Below, in pieces: positions 8,603 through 14,672 of a stretch of DNA of 14,778 nt (the first letter of the stretch is position 1; each line of letters begins with the position of its first letter). The position numbers were made by a program, and so were the translations under genes. This DNA comes from Enterovibrio sp051650965 (lineage in GTDB: Bacteria; Pseudomonadota; Gammaproteobacteria; Enterobacterales; Vibrionaceae), in assembly GCA_051650965.1 (NCBI GenBank), contig JBOFRL010000039.1, positions 1 to 14,778 of the forward strand, read 5' to 3'. The notes beneath the pieces were generated by a model. It was not told where the DNA came from. It saw nothing but the letters and a program-made list of their open reading frames with translations, and made no database searches.

Positions 8603-8638
8603 CTGTCTCTTGATCTATAAAATGTGATCAAGAGACAG
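8603..8638. repeat. Paired 13-bp IS4/IS50-type terminal repeats, 10 bp apart
   Basis: CTGTCTCTTGATC (8603-8615) is repeated perfectly inverted at 8626-8638, with only TATAAAATGT between. The 13-mer equals the start of the IS50 (Tn5) inside end CTGTCTCTTGATCAGATCT, and IS4-family elements share such ends. The reading I favour is both ends of an IS4-family element with the interior deleted. No direct repeat of target is seen outside (CGTCCTCAT left, GCAAATATA right). It could also fold as an RNA hairpin, but it has no T-run on either side, so a terminator is less likely. Confidence 0.6.
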
Positions 8639-8640
8639 GC

Positions 8641-8917
8641 AAATATAGAGGGCTGATTGACTAAATTTTTTATCCTTTTGCCTATCTTAGTAAAAAAACT
8701 GAGCACACCTGCGATAGCTGATCGGACAAAAAGAGCTCATTTTGCAACCATCAAGATCAACGCCGTCAGTAGTAACAGCAAAATCAATCAGCACTGAAGA
8801 GAGTGAATCGCCATTGAATGCTACTGTGCGCAACAGTTAAGATCTGCTTATAAAAGAACCAAGCATGTTTACGCTTGAAAATGTGCTGGCAGAAGAGTTT
8901 CGCTAGCTTTAATTAGC
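8641..8917 (+). repeat. Long direct repeat, copy A
   Basis: Copy A of a roughly 265-bp sequence that recurs in the same orientation at 10166-10428, about 93% identical by eye over the core from 8676. It starts directly beside the IS4-type ends and finishes at TTTAATTAGC. Differences include single-base indels, a 12-bp insertion near 8665 and several amino-acid-changing substitutions. It contains stops in the frame that is open in copy B, so there is no sign of a conserved protein. It looks like a segmental duplication or a non-coding repeat. No function is recognised. Confidence 0.85.
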
Positions 8918-9233
8918 ACAAAGTCGAGAACGGCTCTTTGCCATAAACAAGGAAAAAGTATCATGTGCTGTTTTTCTGCTTTAAACAGCATTTAATAGTT
9001 GATCACCATGGCGAGCTCAAAAAAACTTATGTTGTGTGCTTGAGTTTATTTTTTTAGCTCAGAGCACAACGTCTGTGCGAATTGAAAAAATCCCCCAAAT
9101 TTTCGGAGGATTTGTGTAAAGAGGCAGCTTTGGCTCATACAGTGACTACCGCATCGATAGTCACTTGAAACACGCTGATGACTACTTTTTCTAAGTCTGA
9201 GTGGCGCTGATTATTGCTCAGCCTTGCATCATC
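8918..9233. other. Gene-free stretch with four inverted repeats
   Basis: No gene is seen in these 316 bases. They hold four inverted repeats downstream of the minus-strand gene at 9234: TGCTGTTT/AAACAGCA (8966-8973, 8983-8990); an AT-rich hairpin, GAGCT plus A-run against T-run plus AGCTC (9013-9025, 9049-9060); the terminator at 9085-9113; and a perfect AGTGACTA/TAGTCACT (9141-9148, 9158-9165). A 10-codon ORF at 8963 with an AGGA before it lies over the first hairpin and has no recognisable role. Confidence 0.55.
9085..9113 (-). terminator. Rho-independent terminator after the 9234-9857 gene
   Basis: A stem AAATCC-CC/GG-GGATTT with one mismatch encloses AAATTTTC, and the minus strand then runs into six or seven T (complement of 9085-9090). 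It lies about 120 nt past the stop of the secreted-protein gene. The flanks AAAAAATCCCCC and CGGAGGATTTGTG are the same as those of the cpdB terminator at 4393-4423. Confidence 0.65.
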
Positions 9234-9857
9234 TTATTGATAGTAATCATAGGTTCCTGCTGGCTGTACCTTTTTATGTGGTGAGTTGAAGATAGTGCCC
9301 CAAACATCCCACTGCACTATGTTTTTTGAGTTGTCATTGGCTACCCATCGGTTTTCGTCTGGAGTGACATTGTCGTTGACAATCGTTTCCCATCGGATCG
9401 CGCTGTGTCTTTGGATCTTAACCTCTGCAGAGACAGTGTTGCCGGCTACAGTTACGCTCGTTTTAGTGCCTACAGGAATTGACTTCGTTGTGTTTTCGAA
9501 TCGATTCCAAGTGCCGTCTATCGGATTAATCTGATAATGGGTGACAATCATTCGAGCATTGTAGGCACCTTTATTATTCAATGTTAATTGTGTCTGCAAT
9601 TGATTCGGGCTTATGTATTGTGTTCTTTCAGAAACTGCTGCAACTTCATAGTCGAAAAGATGCTCTTTGACTAGCTCTTCATCGCTGATATTGCGCTTGC
9701 TCACGCATGTGTAAGCCTCGTTTCCAAGAATAACTTCTTCACTAAGCTGGCTACAATCTGGCAACGAATCGGCGTCAAAATCGAGTTGCATTACTTGCTC
9801 TGATGCATATACGCCAGTGCTAAGAGATAGTGCTAAAAAAACGGCAATTTTTTTCAT
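9234..9857 (-). CDS. Secreted protein with a C-terminal domain resembling cholesterol-dependent cytolysin domain 4
   Basis: The 207-residue product starts with a clear Sec signal (MKKIAVFLALSLSTGVYA, cut likely after A18). Two Cys (C35, C51) may form a disulfide. From about residue 90 it follows the order of the membrane-binding C-terminal beta-sandwich of thiol-activated cytolysins: LNNKGAYNA (93-101), like LDHSGAYVA of streptolysin O; a Val-rich strand; then IRWET (154-158) where the Trp-rich undecapeptide lies; then a strand ending WGT (186-188), like the family's IWGTTL. The conserved Cys and extra Trp of the undecapeptide are absent, and the Thr-Leu cholesterol pair reads Ile-Phe (189-190). 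The pore-forming domains 1-3 are absent. It could be a binding-only lectin-like or immunity-type protein. A weak GGA precedes the start by 8 nt. It is a single gene with its own terminator, bracketed by long direct repeats. Coding is sure; the domain call rests on pattern reading only. Confidence 0.8.
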   Translation of the reverse strand: MKKIAVFLALSLSTGVYASEQVMQLDFDADSLPDCSQLSEEVILGNEAYTCVSKRNISDEELVKEHLFDYEVAAVSERTQYISPNQLQTQLTLNNKGAYNARMIVTHYQINPIDGTWNRFENTTKSIPVGTKTSVTVAGNTVSAEVKIQRHSAIRWETIVNDNVTPDENRWVANDNSKNIVQWDVWGTIFNSPHKKVQPAGTYDYYQ

Positions 9858-10124
9858 TTTAAAATTCCATCACATCGATACAAGACTGATACCCACCCTG
9901 AAGCAAAGTATCGTAAATTTGCACTTGAACAGCATTTATTGCTATTTATTTTAAATAAACATGTTTAAGTGCGCATTATGTTCTAGTTATCAGCTCAACA
10001 TTCCGAGCTGAGATAATGCCATCATATGAAGTTAGTGTGTATCAAATTATTTACATAAAATAAATTAAACTAGACACACCTATGCATCTGTGGGCATTAT
10101 AAATGGTTAGGGGAGGTGTAGGAA
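9858..10124. other. AT-rich intergenic region upstream of the secreted-protein gene
   Basis: This stretch must hold the promoter of the minus-strand gene, but no box pair stands out. Visible elements are an AT-rich palindrome TTTATTT/AAATAAA (about 9944-9958) and a CAGCTC/GAGCTG hairpin (9991-9996, 10005-10010) with an 8-nt loop. On the plus strand TAGACA (10071-10076) and CATTAT (10095-10100) are 18 bp apart, ahead of the short ORF at 10125. Confidence 0.45.
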
Positions 10125-10370
10125 ATGCTAAGGTATGATGAAATTCTGAGGCTAGGAATGCCTGTAAAAATAGAAGGCTGGTTGACTTTTTTGCCTGTCT
10201 TAGTAAAAAAACTACGCACACCTGCGATAGCTGATCGGACAAAAAGAGCTCATTTTGCAACCATCAAGATCAGCGCCGTCAGTAGTAACGCAAAATCAAT
10301 CAGCACTGAAGATCATGAATCGCCATTGAATGCTACTGTGCGCAACAGTCAAGAGCTGCTTACAAAATAA
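10125..10370 (+). CDS. Doubtful small ORF with a strong ribosome binding site, running into repeat copy B
   Basis: This 81-codon ORF has an ideal GGAGGT seven bases before its ATG and a possible promoter (TAGACA, 18 bp, CATTAT) further up. Only its first 14 codons are unique sequence; the remainder lies inside repeat copy B. Reading copy A in the same frame gives related residues (KKL-TPAIADRTKRAHFATIKI) but with an early stop and a later frameshift, and most base differences change the amino acid. That argues against a conserved protein. The start may be the relic of a gene whose body was replaced by the repeat. No family is recognised. Confidence 0.25.
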   Translation: MLRYDEILRLGMPVKIEGWLTFLPVLVKKLRTPAIADRTKRAHFATIKISAVSSNAKSISTEDHESPLNATVRNSQELLTK

Positions 10371-10428
10371 CCAGCATGTTTACGCTTGAAAATGTGCTTG
10401 CAGAAGAATTTCGTTAGTTTTAATTAGC
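10166..10428 (+). repeat. Long direct repeat, copy B
   Basis: Second copy of the repeat at 8641-8917, same orientation, 1525 bp further on. The best-conserved core runs from TTTTGCCT near 10188 to TTTAATTAGC at 10428, and sequences diverge at once beyond it. The pair brackets the secreted-protein gene. Copy B ends 163 bp before the operon starting at 10592, so it may have displaced the operon's original upstream sequence. In that 163-bp gap I see no convincing promoter. Confidence 0.85.
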
Positions 10429-10591
10429 CATTTTTTTTCACGCAAGACAGGCCGTTGCCCTTTGCTACTTAACCGCGAGCGAAGAGCGGCGCCTAGTCTG
10501 CCACATTGCGAAAAAACCATCCGCCTTCTATTCTTGACCATAAACAAATTCACAGACAAATCAATTTGTTGTGCTAAGGAAGAGGGCGAGC

Positions 10592-11020
10592 ATGAGCCAG
10601 CTTGTTGCAAATTTTGTGCATTTTTACCAAGAGCTTGATAAAAGCACGCTCCACCGCTTAGCCGATCTCTATGACGAGCAGATTGTTTTTGATGATCCTG
10701 TTCATCAAGTGGTAGGGCTTGCCGCGCTTGAGCGTTACTTCGCCGGCATGTATGAAAACCTCGCCGCGTGTCAATTTGAGATCTTGCATGCCCAGCAGCA
10801 AGACAGCCACGCCGCCCTGCGCTGGCGAATGCACTATCGTCACGCCAAATTGCAAAATGGCGCGCCCCGCACGCTAGCTGGCGCCAGCTTTCTCGTCTTC
10901 GGCGCGAACGGCAAAATTGTCGCGCAGCAAGATCACTACGATTTAGGTGCCATGATTTATGAAGCGCTGCCCATTTTAGGGCCAGCGATCCGCCTCATCA
11001 AAAAAAGGTTAACTCTGTGA
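10592..11020 (+). CDS. SnoaL/NTF2-like protein, first gene of the lipid-modification operon
   Basis: This 142-residue protein has the length and pattern of the SnoaL-like (NTF2) cone fold: an N-terminal helix FYQEL, then LADLYDEQIVFDDPVH, LAALERYFAGMYENL, strands CQFEIL, AALRWRMHYRH and ASFLVFGANGKIVAQQDHYDLG. Such proteins bind or isomerise small hydrophobic ligands, and the ligand here is unknown. ATG 10592 is chosen over GTG 10571 because AAGGAAGAGGG lies between them, leaving about 6 nt to the ATG. Its stop overlaps the next start in GTGA (11017-11020), so translation is probably coupled. In related bacteria a gene of this type leads the same cluster, next to an ECF sigma factor and ChrR anti-sigma, which are not seen here. 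Confidence 0.85.
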   Translation: MSQLVANFVHFYQELDKSTLHRLADLYDEQIVFDDPVHQVVGLAALERYFAGMYENLAACQFEILHAQQQDSHAALRWRMHYRHAKLQNGAPRTLAGASFLVFGANGKIVAQQDHYDLGAMIYEALPILGPAIRLIKKRLTL

Positions 11021-11751
11021 TAAAACGCATTTTGATCACCGGCGCAACGTCTGGGATCGGCAAACAACTGGCTATCGACTACCAAAAAGCGGGCTGGCAA
11101 GTGTGGGGAAGCGGACGCAACAACGAACGTCTGCAAGCCTTGGCGCAGGCGGGCATTTTTCCGCTGCATCTTGACGGACGCGTGGCGGAAAAATCGGCTC
11201 AATTGGCCAGCAAATTGCCGCCGCTTGATCTGCTGATCTTAAACGCTGGCGACTGTGAATACATCGACATGGAAAACGGCTTTGACAGCGCCCTTTTTGC
11301 GCGCGTCATAGAAAACAACGTGATAGCCACAGGGCACACGCTAGCCGCCTTTTTGCCGCTGTTAAAACAAGGTGGCCGCTTAGCCATCGTCAGCTCGTCG
11401 GTCACTTGGCTCCCTTTGCCGCGTGCGCAGGCCTACGGCGCCTCAAAAGCGGCGCTCGACTATTTGGCGAACAGTTTGCGCATCGAGCTTGCCGAAAAAG
11501 AGATCGGCGTGACGTTGATAAAACCCGGCTTTGTCAAAACGCCGCTCAGTGACAAAAATACATTTGCGATGCCGTGCCTGCTAGACGTCGAGCAAGCATC
11601 GCTGCGCATTCAACAAGGACTTACCGCCGGCCGCCATGAAATCGCTTTTCCGCGCCGCCTGATCTGGCCGATGCGCCTACTTGGCGCCCTACCCCATTCG
11701 CTCTGGCTGGCACTCGCGCTCTCTTGGTTTAGCAAAAGGAACAAAGAGTGA
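11017..11751 (+). CDS. Short-chain dehydrogenase/reductase
   Basis: A 244-residue NAD(P)-dependent oxidoreductase of the classical SDR type. Visible motifs are TGATSGIG (8-15) for the cofactor, NAG (76-78), the active-site Asn in NNV (100-102), SSS (126-128) with the catalytic Ser, and Y140-x-x-x-K144 (YGASK). Lys/Arg residues after the glycine motif and Arg34 suggest NADPH. A hydrophobic C-terminal stretch (about 216-238) ending SKRNKE may touch the membrane. The substrate is unknown; a lipid intermediate is inferred from neighbours. The GTG start has AAAAGG 8 nt upstream and overlaps the previous stop. Its own stop overlaps the next start, again in GTGA. Confidence 0.93.
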   Translation: MIKRILITGATSGIGKQLAIDYQKAGWQVWGSGRNNERLQALAQAGIFPLHLDGRVAEKSAQLASKLPPLDLLILNAGDCEYIDMENGFDSALFARVIENNVIATGHTLAAFLPLLKQGGRLAIVSSSVTWLPLPRAQAYGASKAALDYLANSLRIELAEKEIGVTLIKPGFVKTPLSDKNTFAMPCLLDVEQASLRIQQGLTAGRHEIAFPRRLIWPMRLLGALPHSLWLALALSWFSKRNKE

Positions 11752-13004
11752 GAAAAAAAATTGCTATCGTAGGCTCGGGGATCTCAGGTTTAACCACCGG
11801 TTTTTTGCTCAGTCCTCATCACGACATTACGCTTTTTGAAGCGCAGCCGCGCCTTGGCGGCCACACCGCAACTGTCGATGTGGTGCAGCAAGGTCAGCAA
11901 TACGCCGTTGATACCGGTTTTATCGTGTTTAATGATCGCACTTACCCCTTGTTTTTAAAGCTGTTAGCACGCATTGGCCTGCAAGCGAAACCCACTGAGA
12001 TGAGTTTTTCAGTTAAAAGTCCCGACGGGCTTGAGTACAACGGCCACAACCTCGACACGCTGTTTGCCCAGCGCCGTAACCTTTTTCGCCCGGATTTTTA
12101 TCGTTTTATTTACGAAATTGTGCGTTTTAATCGCTTGGCGCTGGCATGGCTTGACGAGAACAGGCACGCCGAGACGCTTTCGCTCACGCTTGAAGATTTT
12201 TTAACGCAGCACCAATTTAGCGACTATTTTTGTCGCCACTACATTTTACCGATGGGCGCGGCGATCTGGTCGTCAACACTTGCCGACATGCGCGCCTTTC
12301 CGCTGGCTTTTTTCCTGCGTTTTTTTGACCATCACGGACTTTTGACTATCAATAATCGCCCGCAATGGTATGTGATCCCAGGCGGCTCTCGGCAATATAT
12401 CGCGCCGCTGACAGCCGGCTGGCAAGACAACATTCGCCTTGACTGCCCAGTTTCCGCCATCGCGCGCGACGACAACGGCGTGCTGATCACGCATAAGCAC
12501 GGCGCAGAAAGGTTTGACGAGGTTGTTTTAGCGTGTCACAGCGATCAGGCGCTTGCACTTTTAAGCGACGCGAGCGAACAAGAGCGCGCCATCTTGCAAG
12601 CGATGAGTTATCAGGCCAACGACGTGTGGCTGCACCTTGATGAGCAGTGTTTGCCGACGCGGCGCAAAGCGTGGGCGAGCTGGAATTATCAGCTGGCAGA
12701 AGATGAAAAAGTGCGCCCGCTTGTCAGCTATAACATGAACATTTTGCAAGGATTACAGTCGCCTGCGCCCTTTTGTGTCTCGCTCAATGGCGCAGGACAA
12801 ATCAACGAAAGCCGCGTGCTCGAGCGCTTTGTCTATCATCATCCCGTTTTTAATCAACACGCTATCCAAGCGCAAAAACAGCGCGCGCAGATCTGCGGCC
12901 AGCGCCATACCCATTTTTGCGGCGCGTACTGGTACAACGGTTTTCATGAAGACGGCGTGAAAAGTGCGCTCGACGTGGCGCGCCGTTTTGGGGGAGAGCT
13001 ATGA
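11748..13004 (+). CDS. FAD-dependent oxidoreductase, amine-oxidase-like (COG2907 type)
   Basis: A 418-residue flavoprotein. The N-terminus has the dinucleotide fold GSGISG (9-14) and the ribose-binding Glu31, then RLGGHTATVD as in amine oxidase/phytoene-desaturase relatives. YAVDTGFIVFNDRTYP and the C-terminal FCGAYWYNGFHEDGVKSAL block are typical of the predicted NAD/FAD-binding proteins that accompany DUF1365 and cyclopropane-synthase-like enzymes. In Rhodobacter such genes belong to the singlet-oxygen regulon and have been linked to furan fatty acid formation. A fatty-acyl desaturase or oxidase role is inferred by analogy, not shown here. The GTG start has AAAGGA 7 nt upstream. Both ends overlap neighbours by 4 bp. 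Confidence 0.93.
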   Translation: MRKKIAIVGSGISGLTTGFLLSPHHDITLFEAQPRLGGHTATVDVVQQGQQYAVDTGFIVFNDRTYPLFLKLLARIGLQAKPTEMSFSVKSPDGLEYNGHNLDTLFAQRRNLFRPDFYRFIYEIVRFNRLALAWLDENRHAETLSLTLEDFLTQHQFSDYFCRHYILPMGAAIWSSTLADMRAFPLAFFLRFFDHHGLLTINNRPQWYVIPGGSRQYIAPLTAGWQDNIRLDCPVSAIARDDNGVLITHKHGAERFDEVVLACHSDQALALLSDASEQERAILQAMSYQANDVWLHLDEQCLPTRRKAWASWNYQLAEDEKVRPLVSYNMNILQGLQSPAPFCVSLNGAGQINESRVLERFVYHHPVFNQHAIQAQKQRAQICGQRHTHFCGAYWYNGFHEDGVKSALDVARRFGGEL

Positions 13005-13744
13005 GCGAGCTGGCAAGCGCAATCTGGCAAGGCGAAGTCAATCACCGCCGGTTTGCGCCAGTCAAACACAGTTTTGACTACAGCTTGTTTATGATGGGCA
13101 TTGATCTTGACGAGCTTGCTAAGCTTGACGACAGTTACTGGTTTGCCGTGGAGCGGCGCGGCCTGCTCTCTTTTCATCGCCAAGATTATCTGCCAAGCGG
13201 TGTAAGTTCGCTTAAGCAAGCGGTGTGGGACAAAGTGGCCGAGCTTGGCGGAAGCGCGCAACCTGAAGAAAAGGTAGAGTTTTTAGGCAACGTGCGCTGT
13301 TTAGGCGTCTATTTTAGTCCGGTGAATTTTTACTTTTGCTACCAAAAGGGTAAGCCGCGCTATCTGCTTGCGGAAGTTTCCAACACGCCTTGGCGTGAGC
13401 GTCACTGTTATCTGCTTGATTTAGAAAATTTAACGCCGCACGACAAAGCTTTTCACGTCTCGCCTTTTATGGGGCTGGCGATGCGTTATCACTGGCACGT
13501 GCAGGCGAGCGGGCCCAAAAGGGTGATCCACATTGCGAGTCACCCGCAGCAAGAAACGGGCAAACTGTTTGACGCCACGCTCAAGCTCACGCCTGCGCCA
13601 TTTGATCGCCACCATCTGCGGCGCACTTTGTGGCGCTGGCCGGTGATGACGGGCAAAATTTTATTTACTATCTATTGGCAAGCGCTGCGTCTTTTTATCA
13701 AGCGCGTGCCCATTTTTGATCACCCGAAAAAGCGCACTCCTTGA
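13001..13744 (+). CDS. DUF1365 family protein
   Basis: This 247-residue protein matches DUF1365 (COG3496) by its conserved blocks: N-terminal HRRFAPVKHSFDY, LGNVRCLGVYFSPVNFYFCY in the centre, AEVSNTPWRERHCYLL and KAFHVSPFMGLAMRYHW. No catalytic chemistry is established for the family. It almost always sits between the FAD oxidoreductase and the cyclopropane-synthase-like methyltransferase, as here, so a role in modifying unsaturated acyl chains is inferred. The basic C-terminus (about 205-247) with KILFTIYWQALRLF may lie at the membrane. ATG at 13001 overlaps the upstream stop in ATGA. Confidence 0.93.
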   Translation: MSELASAIWQGEVNHRRFAPVKHSFDYSLFMMGIDLDELAKLDDSYWFAVERRGLLSFHRQDYLPSGVSSLKQAVWDKVAELGGSAQPEEKVEFLGNVRCLGVYFSPVNFYFCYQKGKPRYLLAEVSNTPWRERHCYLLDLENLTPHDKAFHVSPFMGLAMRYHWHVQASGPKRVIHIASHPQQETGKLFDATLKLTPAPFDRHHLRRTLWRWPVMTGKILFTIYWQALRLFIKRVPIFDHPKKRTP

Positions 13745-13805
13745 GCAAAAAGGCTAATCGCGCGTAATACCAGCAAGCATGAACTTAATATCGGAGAAAA
13801 TTGCC

Positions 13806-14672
13806 ATGGAATGGGCACAACAAAGCACAACCTCAGTGGTCGACAAACAGCTCAAGCGGGCATTTTTTAGTTTTTTGAACCAGTTACAGCATGGATTTTT
13901 GCTGTTGCAAGAAGGCAATGAGACTCTCGAGTTTGGCGATGCGGCTTGCGATTTGAAAGCCAAAATTGTGGTGCATGATCCCCGTTTTTATCGAAAAATT
14001 TTGCTCGGCGGCAGCATTGCAGCTGGTGAAAGCTGGGTGGAAGGACTGTGGAGCAGCCCAGATCTTGTCAGCGTGGTGCGTCTGATCGCGCGTAATTTGC
14101 CGCAGCTTGACGCGTTGGAGCGCCGCTTTGGCTGGCTGAGCATGCCATTCAATAAGTTGCGCCACTGGATGAATCGCAATACGCCCAATGGCTCGCGCGC
14201 CAACATCGCCGCGCATTACGATCTTGGCAACGATCTCTACCAGCTTTTTTTAGATGAGCAGATGCAGTATTCAAGCGCGATCTACCCTTCGCTACACGCC
14301 AACCTGCATCAAGCACAGCAGCATAAACTGCACACCATTTGCGAACGTTTGGCGCTACAGCCAGGTGATCATCTGCTTGAGATCGGCACCGGCTGGGGCG
14401 GACTTGCGCTGTACGCGGCCACCCATTACGGCTGCAAAGTGACAACCACGACTATCTCTCATGAGCAGTATCAATTTGCACGTCAGCGCATCGACGAGCA
14501 AGGGCTTGCCGATCGCATCACGTTGCTCAAAAGCGATTATCGCGACCTGTGCGGCCAGTTTGACAAAGTGGTCTCTGTGGAGATGATTGAAGCGGTGGGT
14601 AAGCAGTTTTTGCCGAGCTATTTTCAGCAGCTGTCAGCGCTGTGTTCTGGTCTAATTCCATCGGACACTTAA
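13806..14672 (+). pseudogene. Cyclopropane-fatty-acid-synthase-like methyltransferase, truncated by an IS
   Basis: The S-adenosylmethionine-dependent enzyme family adds a methylene or methyl group to double bonds of membrane phospholipid acyl chains. Visible are the upstream AHYDLGNDLY block, the SAM motif LLEIGTGWGG (190-199), DYRDL and VEMIEAVG (258-265). Only about 279 genuine residues remain, against 382 in E. coli Cfa. After QQLSAL the frame enters IS DNA at about 14643 and stops at 14672. The lost third holds the rest of the active site. Thr replaces the Cys of E. coli CGWGG (a bicarbonate ligand there), which suggests the Cfa-like subfamily found with DUF1365 rather than Cfa itself. 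ATG 13806 is preferred to 13779, because GGAG at 13793-13796 is 9 nt before it. It is separated from DUF1365 by 61 bp and is probably in the same operon. Confidence 0.9.

Noticed and set aside
8603..8638. Target-site duplication around the IS4-type ends
   Set aside because: Left flank CGTCCTCAT and right flank GCAAATATA do not match.
8963..8995. 10-codon ORF with an AGGA upstream as a leader peptide
   Set aside because: It lies downstream of a gene on the other strand, with no gene to attenuate and no codon bias of an attenuator.
8641..10428. Direct repeats as integron attC sites or a CRISPR
   Set aside because: Only two copies 1.5 kb apart, no attC core sites, no internal dyad of the attC kind, and no regular spacers.
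10534..10563. TTGACC as -35 of an operon promoter
   Set aside because: No acceptable -10 at 16-19 bp, only CAAATC-like sequences.
10571..10591. GTG 10571 as start of the SnoaL-like gene
   Set aside because: The purine-rich binding site lies after it and is correctly spaced for ATG 10592.
12944..13261. 105-codon minus-strand ORF across the FAD/DUF1365 junction, and other antisense ORFs in the operon
   Set aside because: Shadows of overlapping, clearly recognised plus-strand genes.
13779..13805. Upstream ATG for the methyltransferase
   Set aside because: No Shine-Dalgarno before it; the GGAG at 13793-13796 fits ATG 13806.
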